From the NCBI GenBank assembly GCA_964404895.1, contig CAYOLV010000001.1, positions 310,001-374,000 of the forward strand: a stretch of DNA of 64,000 nt. Direction: 5' to 3'. Below are positions 52,696-60,994 of this stretch, piece after piece. Made by a program: the position numbers and the translations under genes. Origin of the DNA: JBGSUZ01 sp964404895 (GTDB taxonomy: Bacteria > Bacillota > Clostridia > Peptostreptococcales > Acidaminobacteraceae). Below the pieces are notes generated by a model. The model was not told the origin of the DNA. It did not search any database and saw nothing but the letters and a program-made list of their open reading frames with translations. Each line of letters begins with the position of its first letter. Position 1 is the stretch's first letter.

Positions 52696-52722
52696 ATATA
52701 CAGAAACAAAATGGAGGACGCT

Positions 52723-53847
52723 ATGAAAAAAATATTCACCATCAATTGCGGTTCTACTTCCACAAAAGTTGCTTACTTTGAAGACGACAAAATGATTTCA
52801 AAAGTTTCATTAGACGTGAGCGCAAAGGAATTAAAGCTCATGCCTAAAGCCCAAGACCAATTAGGTTTCAGAACAGAGCAAGTAAAGGCTTTTCTTGCAG
52901 AAAACAACCTAGACTATACCCAATTCGACATTGTGGTTTGCAGAGGGGGCACTATTCACTCTGTGCCTAAAGACGGCGCCTACGAAGTCAATGATTTGAT
53001 GATTGCAACTGAAAAATATGCACCTGCAGCACAGCACGCTTCTTCACTTTCTTGTCTGATTGGCAGTGAATTGGTAAAGGGACTGAATATCCCTGTTATT
53101 ATTTACGACCCAACCTGTGTAGATTCTGCAGATCCAATTGCAAAAATTACAGGAATCCCAGACATTAAAAATAAACCTGTAGCCCATTTGCTCAACACAA
53201 AAATGGCAGGCATTACCTATGCGGACTCTATTGGCAAACCCTACAGCGACTTGAACTTGATTATTGTACAGCTAGGCGGCGGAATTACCCTTGGTTTCCA
53301 TGACCACGGAAGGATAGCCGACTGGGTTTACGACGACGAAGGCGCCATGTCACCACAGCGTGCGGGAGCGATTCCAACCAGATACATGGTAGATCTTTGC
53401 TATAAAAGCGGCAAGAATATTCAAGAAATGAAAATGTACTTAGCGGGGAATACAGGCCTTGCAGCCTATTTTGGAACCCAAGACGTGAGAGATGTTGAAA
53501 AGCTCATCGATGAAGGGGATGAAAATGCCCTGCTCATTTTAAAAGCTATGGCTTATGGTGTTGCAAAAAGTATTGGTCAATTGGCAGTAGTCAGAGACGG
53601 TCAAGTCGATCAAATCATTTTAACAGGCGGCGTAGCTTACTCTAAACGGATTACAGACTGGATAGCAGAAAAGGTTAAGTTCATTGCGCCTGTATCTGTT
53701 ATTCCGGGTGAAAAAGAAATGGAAGCCCTTGCGGCAGGCGGTCTTCGTGTATTAAAGGGAGAAGAAGCCATTCAGCCATTCGAATTCTACCCGACAGGTT
53801 ATAGCTCCATTGAAGAAATCATCAATAAACCCAATGAACTGGCTTAA
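52723..53847 (+). CDS. buk: Butyrate kinase
   Basis: A 374-residue ASKHA-fold acyl kinase: N-terminal phosphate-1 motif INCGSTSTKVAYFED (~6-20), HASSLSCLIG, VDSADPIAKITGIPDIKNKP, LNLIIVQLGGGITLGFHDHGRI and ILTGGVAYSKRI. It makes ATP from butyryl-phosphate and ADP. The ATG at 52723 has GGAGG 6 bases upstream; the open frame extends back to 52621 but that part contains the hairpin and is not coding. With ptb three genes on, it gives the classic Ptb-Buk route to butyrate, placed inside a catabolic operon to capture energy. Confidence 0.93.
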   Translation: MKKIFTINCGSTSTKVAYFEDDKMISKVSLDVSAKELKLMPKAQDQLGFRTEQVKAFLAENNLDYTQFDIVVCRGGTIHSVPKDGAYEVNDLMIATEKYAPAAQHASSLSCLIGSELVKGLNIPVIIYDPTCVDSADPIAKITGIPDIKNKPVAHLLNTKMAGITYADSIGKPYSDLNLIIVQLGGGITLGFHDHGRIADWVYDDEGAMSPQRAGAIPTRYMVDLCYKSGKNIQEMKMYLAGNTGLAAYFGTQDVRDVEKLIDEGDENALLILKAMAYGVAKSIGQLAVVRDGQVDQIILTGGVAYSKRITDWIAEKVKFIAPVSVIPGEKEMEALAAGGLRVLKGEEAIQPFEFYPTGYSSIEEIINKPNELA

Positions 53848-53886
53848 CTAGAGATTAATTTAGACTGTTAATGAGAGGAGAAACAT

Positions 53887-54720
53887 ATGGGACTCGAAAA
53901 TAAAGTCATTATTACAGCGGCACTGACAGGGGCAATGACCCCTAAGGAAATGAACCCTAATATTCCTACAACGCCAGAGGAAATTGCTGAAGACGCTTAC
54001 CAATGTTGGAAAGCAGGGGCGGCTGTTGTTCATTTGCACATGAGAGACGACAAAGGTCTTGGTACTATGGACAAGGAAAAATTCAAAAAGACCATTGAGT
54101 TGATCAAAGCCAAGCCTGGTTGCGACGTGGTCATCAACTGCACCACATCTGGAGACAGCCGGGCTAGTTACGAGGACAGAATGGCACATTTAAGTCATGT
54201 AAAGCCTGAAATGGCTTCCTTTGATGCAGGTTCATTTAACTGGATGCCCTTTGGGATTTTTGACAATTCGCCTCAGTTTTTAGAGCCACTTGCCATTAAG
54301 ATGAAAGAAAATGACATCAAGCCTGAATTTGAAATCTTTGATTCTGGGTTTATGGAAATTGTAAAATTCTACGCTAAAAAAGGCGTTTTAGAAGCACCGT
54401 ATCACTATCAGTTTGTCCTTGGGGTTCTTGGCGGGATGGATGCAACGGTTAAAAATCTTCAATTTCTACATGAAATGTTGCCACAAGGGGCTACTTGGTC
54501 CGCATTTGGTCTTGGAAAAAACCACTTGCCAATCATGTATACCACTTTAGCACTTGGGGGTCATATCCGCGTAGGTCTTGAAGACAATGTCTATTACAGC
54601 AAGGGCAGACTTGCCACAAATGTGGATTTGGTTCAGCGCGCTGCAAGAGTCATTACAGAGTTTGGAAAAGAACCTGCGACGCCAGACGAAGCACGTCAAA
54701 TACTTAACTTAAAACGGTAG
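53887..54720 (+). CDS. BKACE (DUF849) enzyme 2
   Basis: A 277-residue beta-keto acid cleavage enzyme paralogous to the module 1 copy. Zn ligands His49 and His51 in VHLHMRD and Glu in GHIRVGLEDN (~230) are present; GMDATVKNL and FEIFDSGFME also match. Differences near the substrate end (FNWMPFGIFDN versus MNWQHSSVFEN in module 1) suggest a different 3-oxo acid. It lies between buk and ptb behind GAGAGGAG. It would turn the 3-oxo acid from the crotonase branch, with acetyl-CoA, into acetoacetate plus a CoA ester. Confidence 0.88.
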   Translation: MGLENKVIITAALTGAMTPKEMNPNIPTTPEEIAEDAYQCWKAGAAVVHLHMRDDKGLGTMDKEKFKKTIELIKAKPGCDVVINCTTSGDSRASYEDRMAHLSHVKPEMASFDAGSFNWMPFGIFDNSPQFLEPLAIKMKENDIKPEFEIFDSGFMEIVKFYAKKGVLEAPYHYQFVLGVLGGMDATVKNLQFLHEMLPQGATWSAFGLGKNHLPIMYTTLALGGHIRVGLEDNVYYSKGRLATNVDLVQRAARVITEFGKEPATPDEARQILNLKR

Positions 54721-54726
54721 GTGTCT

Positions 54727-55629
54727 ATGTATAAAGACTATGAAGCACTGAAAGCCGCAAGACTTGACCTCGGTGCACCCCTGAAGAGAATTGTCGTAGC
54801 GGGTGCCAATGACGAACACGCTCTTGAAGCCGTCTTTCTCGCTCAAAAGGCGGGTTATGTAACGCCAATTTTGATTGGTGATATAGATGAGTTAATCAGC
54901 ATGATTAAAGCTTTAGGTTACGAAAAGGAAACCTTTGAGCTGGTTCATTGTGAAGCAGATGTCAATCCTTCTGAAATAGCCGTAAAAATGATTCGCGAGA
55001 ATAAAGGCGACTTTATTTTAAAGGGAAAGATGGAAACAAAAGATTTGCTAAGACCGATTCTGAATAAGGAAACGGGACTAAATGACAATGGCTTTATCAC
55101 ACACTTTGGTTTGATGCAGATCAAAGGATACCACAAGTTGATCGCCTTAAGTGACAGCGCAGTGATTCCTTATCCTACCTATGAAGATAAAGTAAAAATA
55201 GTGGATATTGGCATGAAGGCCCTTAGAAAACTTGGCTATACCAAGCCTGTGGTGGGTGCCCTTTGTGCCGTTGAAACGGTAAACCCTAAAATGCAAGAGA
55301 CAGTTGACGCTGAAAAATTGCAACAGATCTCAGAAAAGGGAGAGTTCGGAGAAGGTATCGTAGTTGGACCAATCTCCTTTGACTTAGCGACTAGAAAAGA
55401 ATCTGCCCAAATAAAAGGCTATAATTCACCTTATGCAGGTGACGTGGACATGCTCTTAGTGCCTCAAATGGTAACGGGAAATGTTATGAGTAAGATTTGG
55501 AATGCAGATGAAGAAAATATTTTGGCAGGGTGTTTACTAGGAGCCAATGTTCCTGTGGCCCTGACTTCAAGAAGTGCCAGCATGAATGAAAAACTATATT
55601 CGATTTTATTATGCAGTTTGCTCAGCTAA
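54727..55629 (+). CDS. ptb: Phosphate butyryltransferase
   Basis: A 300-residue phosphate acyltransferase: RIVVAGANDEHALEAVFLA (~20-38), FILKGKMETKDLLRPILNKETGL, ITHFGLMQIKGYHKLIALSDSAVIPYPTYEDK and LVPQMVTGNVMSKIW match Ptb. It converts butyryl-CoA and phosphate to butyryl-phosphate for Buk. The ATG at 54727 follows GGTAGGTG; a GTG at 54721, directly after the BKACE stop, is a possible alternative. A terminator follows 70 bp downstream. Confidence 0.92.
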   Translation: MYKDYEALKAARLDLGAPLKRIVVAGANDEHALEAVFLAQKAGYVTPILIGDIDELISMIKALGYEKETFELVHCEADVNPSEIAVKMIRENKGDFILKGKMETKDLLRPILNKETGLNDNGFITHFGLMQIKGYHKLIALSDSAVIPYPTYEDKVKIVDIGMKALRKLGYTKPVVGALCAVETVNPKMQETVDAEKLQQISEKGEFGEGIVVGPISFDLATRKESAQIKGYNSPYAGDVDMLLVPQMVTGNVMSKIWNADEENILAGCLLGANVPVALTSRSASMNEKLYSILLCSLLS

Positions 55630-55697
55630 CTGTATTTTAAGATAAGCCATTCAATAAGTGGCTGTTCACAATTTAACCCTTGAATATTTACTACCAG

Positions 55698-55732
55698 TAA
55701 AAAAACCTCCCTTATAGTGGGGAGGTTTTTTA
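55698..55732. terminator. Terminator between ptb and convergent LysR 3
   Basis: AAAAAACCTCCC pairs with GGGGAGGTTTTTT around a short loop; A and T runs on either side allow bidirectional use. Confidence 0.9.
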
Positions 55733-55795
55733 CTAAAGAAACGGTAAGCCGCCGACAGAAATATCTCTGATTGCAAGGGATATTTCTTCAGCGCC

Positions 55796-56701
55796 TTATT
55801 CAAATTGTTTTAAATCTACCAAGTTTTTCACAATTGAAGTGAAGTTATCCACCAGTTTTGAAGTATTGGTGGTCTTGTACAGCATCATGATTTTGCCTTT
55901 TGCCAGAAAATCAGTTAAAGGAAAATAGGTAACCGAATCTTCATCTACCTTTGTTTTTGTCAAGGCAGTCGGAACAATACTGTAACCTAGTCCTAGAGAG
56001 ACTTGAAGCATAGCAGACTCAGTGGTATTCACATGCATAGTCTTATTGCTTTTAGTATTTGTAAATTTATTCAGCTCGTACATGACATGCTTAATAAAAG
56101 GTGGCTCCGCGTAGGAAGGCAAAATAAGAGGCATGGTTTTGACAACTTTTGCTATATTTTCCTTAGAGGGTTCGTCAATAATTTGGGAAGAGACAACCAT
56201 TGAAAAGTCATCATAATCCACGGGAACGCTTTCAATACTGTCTGTTTCATCAGTGGCAAATTCATAAGTGAAACCGATGTCATAGATGTCATATAAAATA
56301 GCACTGGTGATTTCGCTAAAATTATAGGACTCGATGATCAGCTCTGCGTCTGGATGCAATTCTCTGAACAACTGGAGAGATTTTGCCAGAATAGGTGTCA
56401 AGTTTCCTGGGGATACAATTCGAAGTACACCAGACTGACCTTTACCTGCAGATTGGGTATTGTGAATGAGGACTTCCATATGCTTGATAAATAGGTCGCA
56501 AGCCTTGTCCAGAGCAATTCCCGCTTCAGTCAATTCCACTTTTTTATTGTCTCTGTAAAACAAAGTGACCCCAAGTTCTTTTTCTAAAGCCATCATCTGA
56601 CGGCTAAGGGTAGACTGACTGATATAAAAATGCTTGGCAGCTTTTGTAACGTTTTCGTATTTAGCGATATATTGAAAATAACGAAGGGTTTCAATATTCA
56701 T
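55796..56701 (-). CDS. LysR family transcriptional regulator 3
   Basis: A 301-residue regulator with helix-turn-helix (LRYFQYIAKYENVTKAAKHFYISQSTLSRQM, in part, ~5-36) and effector domain (~92-295). Start at the ATG 56701, which leaves the minus-strand AAAGGATG site 9 bases away; an ATG three codons earlier is too close to it. It is divergent from the thiolase gene of module 4, separated by 94 bp, the classical arrangement for a LysR activator of the neighbouring operon. Confidence 0.92.
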   Translation of the reverse strand: MNIETLRYFQYIAKYENVTKAAKHFYISQSTLSRQMMALEKELGVTLFYRDNKKVELTEAGIALDKACDLFIKHMEVLIHNTQSAGKGQSGVLRIVSPGNLTPILAKSLQLFRELHPDAELIIESYNFSEITSAILYDIYDIGFTYEFATDETDSIESVPVDYDDFSMVVSSQIIDEPSKENIAKVVKTMPLILPSYAEPPFIKHVMYELNKFTNTKSNKTMHVNTTESAMLQVSLGLGYSIVPTALTKTKVDEDSVTYFPLTDFLAKGKIMMLYKTTNTSKLVDNFTSIVKNLVDLKQFE

Positions 56702-56795
56702 AGGAAGCATCCTTTCTAACTTAAAAAATCACAATGTAACACTTAATTTTAACATATTGTAATATACTCGTCAAAATTTGATAGGAGGTCAAACA
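56702..56795. promoter_or_regulatory. Divergent LysR/thiolase control region
   Basis: This 94-bp region contains CACAATGTAAC and CATATTGTAATATAC, which together form an ACAAT...ATTGT dyad, and a -10-like TATACT at 56763. It is the probable site of LysR 3 binding. AGGAGG at 56783 serves the thiolase. Confidence 0.5.
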
Positions 56796-57947
56796 ATGGA
56801 AAATTGCGTCATTGTAGCTTACGGAAGATCAGCTATTGCAAAGGCAGGGAAAGGTTCATTGGCAAAAGTAAACCCAGTAGATTTTGGAGCAGAAGTCCTC
56901 AAAGGGGTCTTAGAACGAGTTCCTAATTTAGAGCCATCACTTATTGAAGACGTTATAGTAGGGTGCGCCATTCCTGAGGGACAAATGGGTCTGAATCCTG
57001 CAAGGAATATAGTCATCAGAGCAGGTCTCCCAGACTCTGTTCCCGCTCAAACTATCAATCGTTTTTGCGCATCTGGACTTCAATCGATTGCCATGGGTGC
57101 TTCCATGATTATGAGCGGCATGCAAGAGGTTGTTGTAGCAGGTGGCGTCGAATCTATGACTTGTCCTGTGCTGTCCTCAGATATTAATTACCTCAATCAA
57201 TGGCTTCTACAAGAAACAGAAGCTTACATTCCGATGGGGATGACGGCTGAAAATGTGGCAGCCCAGTACGGAATCAGCAAAGTTAAAATGGATGAAATGG
57301 CAGTCATCAGCCACGAAAAGGCTTCTTATGCCGTAGAAAATGGCTTGTTCGACAAAGAAATTATTTCTGTGACAGGCATAGACCCTGAGGGCAACGCTTT
57401 TGAATTTAAAAGAGATGAAGGATATAGAAAAGGTACAAGTGTAGAGTCCTTGTCCAACCTTAAACCATGCTTTAAGCCAGATGGCATTGTGACTGCAGCT
57501 ACCTCTTCACAAAGAAGTGATGGGGCAGGATTTGTGGTATTGATGTCAGAAAGCAAAGCGAAGGCACTCAATATTACACCACTGGCTAAGTTCGTATCCT
57601 TTGCCGTAACAGGACTTGATCCTGCAGTAATGGGACTTGGGCCTATTTCAGCGGTCAATCGCGTTATGGAAAAATCAGGACTTAAGGTCGATCAAATGGA
57701 TGTTATCGAAATTAATGAAGCCTTTGCGGCTCAAGCCATTGCCTCTATTGAAACCCTCGGACTGGACAAAGAAAAGGTCAACCCAAGAGGGGGAGCTTTG
57801 GCGTTAGGGCATCCATTAGGAGCAACTGGCGCTATTCTCGTCAGCAAGGCAATCGATTATTTAGAGCAAACCCATGGCAAATATGGACTCATCACCATGT
57901 GCATAGGCGGCGGCATGGGTGCTGCAGGCATTATAGAGAGGTGCTAG
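56796..57947 (+). CDS. Acetyl-CoA C-acyltransferase (thiolase), module 4
   Basis: A 383-residue thiolase with Cys in NRFCASGLQSI (~88), His in GGALALGHPLGATGAIL (~338) and Cys in CIGGGMGAAG. The CASG active-site segment is typical of FadA-type broad 3-ketoacyl-CoA thiolases, compared with CGSG in the module 1 enzyme, so a longer or branched 3-oxoacyl-CoA is plausible. The ATG at 56796 follows ATAGGAGGTC. One base separates its stop codon from the next gene's GTG. Confidence 0.92.
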   Translation: MENCVIVAYGRSAIAKAGKGSLAKVNPVDFGAEVLKGVLERVPNLEPSLIEDVIVGCAIPEGQMGLNPARNIVIRAGLPDSVPAQTINRFCASGLQSIAMGASMIMSGMQEVVVAGGVESMTCPVLSSDINYLNQWLLQETEAYIPMGMTAENVAAQYGISKVKMDEMAVISHEKASYAVENGLFDKEIISVTGIDPEGNAFEFKRDEGYRKGTSVESLSNLKPCFKPDGIVTAATSSQRSDGAGFVVLMSESKAKALNITPLAKFVSFAVTGLDPAVMGLGPISAVNRVMEKSGLKVDQMDVIEINEAFAAQAIASIETLGLDKEKVNPRGGALALGHPLGATGAILVSKAIDYLEQTHGKYGLITMCIGGGMGAAGIIERC

Positions 57948-57948
57948 G

Positions 57949-58605
57949 GTGAAAAAGAATATTGATTTAAATCAAGCTGCAGATATGATTCAAGATGGTA
58001 TGACCCTTATGATTGGTGGGTTTATGGGCGTTGGAACCCCTGAGAACATTATTGATAAACTCGTTGAGAAGAATGTCAAAGACCTTACCATCATCGCCAA
58101 TGATACGGCTTTTATTGAAAAAGGTTTAGGCAAATTGGTAGCCAATCACCAAGTGAAAAAGGTGATTGCCTCTCATATTGGTACCAATAAAGAGACTGGG
58201 CGACAAATGAATGAGGGTGTTTTACAGGTCGAACTGGTGCCACAAGGAACGCTAGCAGAGCAAATCAGGGCTGCTGGAGCTGGGCTGGGAGGCGTTTTAA
58301 CGCCAATCGGAATTGGCACAGTTGTTGAAGAGGGGAAATCTGTCATTAAAATTAATAATAAATCCTTCTTATTAGAGCTACCTCTGCGTGCAGATATCGC
58401 CTTGCTTCATGGCAGCAAAGTGGATAGCAGCGGCAATGTATTTCATTATGCAACGACCAGAAACTTTAACCCTCTGATGGCAATGGCAGCAGATTTGGTC
58501 ATTGTTGAAGCAGTGGAGACCGTAGAACTTGGTGAACTGGATCCTCATGAAATTATGACACCGGGAATTTTTGTAGATTTTATTGTAAGGGGGAACGGCA
58601 GATGA
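57949..58605 (+). CDS. CoA-transferase, alpha subunit (module 4)
   Basis: The 218-residue alpha subunit of a family I CoA-transferase, a close paralogue of the module 1 subunit: IGGFMGVGTPEN, IASHIGTNKETG, LVPQGTLAEQIRAAGAGLGGVLTPIGIGT and NFNPLMAMAAD. It starts with GTG one base after the thiolase stop and overlaps the beta-subunit start (ATGA). It probably activates the 3-oxo acid or acetoacetate for the adjacent thiolase. Confidence 0.9.
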   Translation: MKKNIDLNQAADMIQDGMTLMIGGFMGVGTPENIIDKLVEKNVKDLTIIANDTAFIEKGLGKLVANHQVKKVIASHIGTNKETGRQMNEGVLQVELVPQGTLAEQIRAAGAGLGGVLTPIGIGTVVEEGKSVIKINNKSFLLELPLRADIALLHGSKVDSSGNVFHYATTRNFNPLMAMAADLVIVEAVETVELGELDPHEIMTPGIFVDFIVRGNGR

Positions 58606-59273
58606 TGGACGCAAAAGATATCATTGCCAAAAGGGTGGCAATGGAACTTAAAAGTGGCATGCTGGTCAATTTAGGCATCGGCTTACCGACCCTAGTTGCA
58701 AACTATATTCCAGAGGATGTTCAGGTTCTTTTCCAATCAGAAAATGGATTCATTGGCCTTGGGCCAGCACCAAAAGAAGGTTTGGAAGATTATGATTTAA
58801 CCAATGCAGGGGGTCAGCCTGTGACTATTCTGCCTGGAGGCATGTTTTTTGACAGCGCATTTTCCTTTGCCATTATTCGCGGCGGACACTTAGATGCAAC
58901 CGTACTGGGTGCCCTTCAAGTAGATGAAAAGGGAAATTTGGCAAATTGGATGATACCAGGAGAAATGGTTCCAGGAATGGGCGGTGCCATGGATCTGGTT
59001 GGCGGGACTAAAAAAGTCATTGTGGCCATGACCCACACAGCCAAAGGCAATGTACCTAAAATTTTAAGCCAGTGTACCCTGCCACTGACAGCAGTTTCCA
59101 AAGTCAGCCTGATCATTACTGAATTAGGTGTCATGGAAGTAACACCTCAGGGTATTGTATTAAAAGAGATTCATCCAGAATATTCAATTGAACAAGTCCA
59201 AGCTGTTACAGATGCCAAATTAATCATCAGCCCTGAGCTCATGCCCATGTTTCCGTGTGTAAAGATAGACTAA
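58602..59273 (+). CDS. CoA-transferase, beta subunit (module 4)
   Basis: A 223-residue beta subunit with catalytic Glu in FQSENGFIGLG (~46-56), MLVNLGIGLPTLVANY, FAIIRGGHLDATVLGALQVD, MVPGMGGAMDLVGG and CTLPLTA. It starts at the ATG 58602 inside the alpha-subunit stop; a second ATG follows immediately. With the thiolase it makes a three-gene unit that ends at a terminator, apart from the PhlG-like gene. Confidence 0.9.
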   Translation: MMDAKDIIAKRVAMELKSGMLVNLGIGLPTLVANYIPEDVQVLFQSENGFIGLGPAPKEGLEDYDLTNAGGQPVTILPGGMFFDSAFSFAIIRGGHLDATVLGALQVDEKGNLANWMIPGEMVPGMGGAMDLVGGTKKVIVAMTHTAKGNVPKILSQCTLPLTAVSKVSLIITELGVMEVTPQGIVLKEIHPEYSIEQVQAVTDAKLIISPELMPMFPCVKID

Positions 59274-59290
59274 GCTTTGGAGGCTTGAAA

Positions 59291-59319
59291 AAAGCCTATG
59301 CATTTTTTGAATAGGCTTT
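59291..59319 (+). other. Hairpin after CoA-transferase beta
   Basis: AAAGCCTAT pairs with ATAGGCTTT. There is no T run, so it is a weak terminator at most. Its right half belongs to a 21-bp element (59301-59321) repeated at 59480-59500. Confidence 0.5.
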
Positions 59320-59407
59320 ATTGAATAAAGGTATTTCAATGCTTTTAAGAGTTGTATTATAATAGGCCCATACCAGTTGAAAAAAATGTTACAACCAATT
59401 GAACAAG

Positions 59408-59455
59408 CAAAAGAGACAACATATAATCTGCCCATGTTGTCTCTTTTGTTTTTTG
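59408..59455 (+). terminator. Rho-independent terminator before the PhlG-like gene
   Basis: AAAAGAGACAACAT pairs perfectly with ATGTTGTCTCTTTT, then GTTTTTT. It separates the thiolase/CoA-transferase unit from the PhlG-like operon, which must have its own promoter in 59456-59590. Confidence 0.9.
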
Positions 59456-59479
59456 TACTTAAATGCCCCCCCACTTATT

Positions 59480-59598
59480 CATTTTCTGAATAAGCCTTAT
59501 CAAGTCTAAGTATTTCAGATTCAGCCTGAAAAACTATACCATTTAAGTACAAAGCGTTAGATAAAAATTTATCAAACAGAATGTAAGGGGGAGTAATT
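59480..59598 (+). promoter_or_regulatory. Likely promoter region of the PhlG-like operon
   Basis: CATTTTCTGAATAAGCCTTAT at 59480 is a near copy (18 of 21) of 59301-59321 and might be an operator. TATACC at 59538 is a possible -10. GGGGGAG at 59586-59592 is the ribosome site. No promoter matches well. Confidence 0.35.
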
Positions 59599-60408
59599 TT
59601 GAAGGCAACGAATCCTTTAAGCAATGAAGCCATGTCTAAGCCCTATTATCCATTTTATTTGGAGGAGACTACGGCGCCTAATCCTGTATTGATGGCACAA
59701 ATCGAAAATGGTCCTATGGACCCTGCTATGGCCACATTACCTGAAAACATTGAAAAGATGTTAGAAGAGGGCTACCACTCAGTAGAAAATGGTTATTGCA
59801 GCATGCCTAATGGCACTGGTTATGTGGCTGTTAACAACGTTTTTCCTGGGGTGACCGTGGAAATGGTCAAATGGTGGTTTGCATGGCACCCATTAGAAGA
59901 CCTTCGGTATATGTTGTGGTTTCCAAAAGGGCATTTTGGCATAAAGGTCAGTGACGCTGACAGAGCTGAAATATTAGACCCAGCCTTGCCAATAGAAGAG
60001 AAAATATACGGCAAAGTCCACCATGTCATTGAAGACACAGGCACAGGCGTAGAAGATATACGCATTGAATTTATGCCCCCAGAAGCTATGGGACTCAAAC
60101 TGGAAAATACCCCAGTGAAATTCATCGTGGCAGGGAATGGTCTTTCTGTTTCAAGAGCCACAGGTATTAAAGCTCCAGCGGTGATGTTCCACTCTGTCAG
60201 GGAAATTGAAGGAGGCGTAGAGTTCCGTTCTCGTTTCTGGTTAGGTTATCACTTTATAGAGGGCAAAGCGGTGAAACTTCTTCCAGAGGGCGTACAAATA
60301 CCACTGCCTGTCATGAAAGGTCTCGCCTATCACAATGTGGAAGAATACAGCCATTTAGCTGCCATATTGCCAAGATTGTACCAAGCTCATGGACCACAAA
60401 TTTTATAA
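59599..60408 (+). CDS. PhlG-family C-C hydrolase (2,4-diacetylphloroglucinol/phloretin hydrolase type)
   Basis: A 269-residue protein of the DAPG-hydrolase (PhlG) family, Zn enzymes that cut the bond between a phloroglucinol ring and an acyl carbon. Recognisable blocks: ENGPMDPAMATLPENIEKM, VENGYCSMPNGTGYVAVNN, FPGVTVEMVKWWFAWHPLE, GKVHHVIED (His141, His142), FRSRFWLGYH and HNVEEYSHLAAILPRLY (His245, Glu249, the His-x3-Glu metal pair). Phloretin hydrolase of Eubacterium ramulus belongs here. The phloroglucinol pathway encoded in module 1 would use its product. The TTG start has AAGGGGGAG 6 bases upstream. The membrane-protein gene follows after 23 bp. Confidence 0.86.
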   Translation: MKATNPLSNEAMSKPYYPFYLEETTAPNPVLMAQIENGPMDPAMATLPENIEKMLEEGYHSVENGYCSMPNGTGYVAVNNVFPGVTVEMVKWWFAWHPLEDLRYMLWFPKGHFGIKVSDADRAEILDPALPIEEKIYGKVHHVIEDTGTGVEDIRIEFMPPEAMGLKLENTPVKFIVAGNGLSVSRATGIKAPAVMFHSVREIEGGVEFRSRFWLGYHFIEGKAVKLLPEGVQIPLPVMKGLAYHNVEEYSHLAAILPRLYQAHGPQIL

Positions 60409-60431
60409 AAAATTTTAAGGGGGAACTTGAA

Positions 60432-60992
60432 ATGAGACGCAAAATCAAATTGACTCAAGCACTTTACGGCGCCATTATCCTCACCATCATGATGCAACCT
60501 ATGGCTATTTTGGGCTACAATGCTTATATTTGGATGATCTTCATGCCGCTGTTGTTGTTCTTTGCCTTTGGCGCAAACTTTAAAGTGATACCTTCTATGA
60601 TCTTGTCTTATGGTTGCGGTATTGCATGGGCACTGGTAAATGGCCTCTTCGTAGGGCTTCTCAGCCAGTTCATGAATCCAATCATGGCAAACACCTTTGC
60701 ACCTGTGGTCATCATTTTCTGCATTTTGACACTTCATGAGAATTTCTTGGAAGGCACTATTGTTGGAAACATCCCAGCATTGTTCATGGGTCTTGCATCC
60801 ACCTTCTTTACCTTCCTCATACAACCTGCAAACGCACAAGTATTGACACCTGTCCACTTAATAGCCATTTTCATTTACGGCGTGGTCATGTCAGTGGTTT
60901 TAGCTGGCGGCGGATTCGCCCTGTGCAGAGCTATTTTTGGAGAAACAGAAACAGTCAAAGCATTTACACCTAAAGAAAGAGAGGCTAACTAA
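60432..60992 (+). CDS. Small membrane protein, possibly DUF1097-like
   Basis: A 186-residue protein with about five to six transmembrane helices and few soluble residues. The pattern (YNAYIWMIFMPLLLFFAFGANFK, MILSYGCGIAWALVNG, GTIVGNIPALFMGLASTF) resembles DUF1097-type small membrane proteins, but I do not recognise it firmly. It lies between the PhlG-like hydrolase and the enoate-reductase-like gene, 2 bp from the latter, so it is almost certainly part of the pathway, perhaps as a permease for the aromatic substrate. Confidence 0.55.
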   Translation: MRRKIKLTQALYGAIILTIMMQPMAILGYNAYIWMIFMPLLLFFAFGANFKVIPSMILSYGCGIAWALVNGLFVGLLSQFMNPIMANTFAPVVIIFCILTLHENFLEGTIVGNIPALFMGLASTFFTFLIQPANAQVLTPVHLIAIFIYGVVMSVVLAGGGFALCRAIFGETETVKAFTPKEREAN

Positions 60993-60994
60993 CC

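Noticed and set aside
52621..52722. 34-residue N-terminal extension of butyrate kinase
   Set aside because: It spans a 16-bp hairpin and the ribosome site; butyrate kinases begin at the IINCGSTSTK-type segment a few residues after the ATG at 52723.
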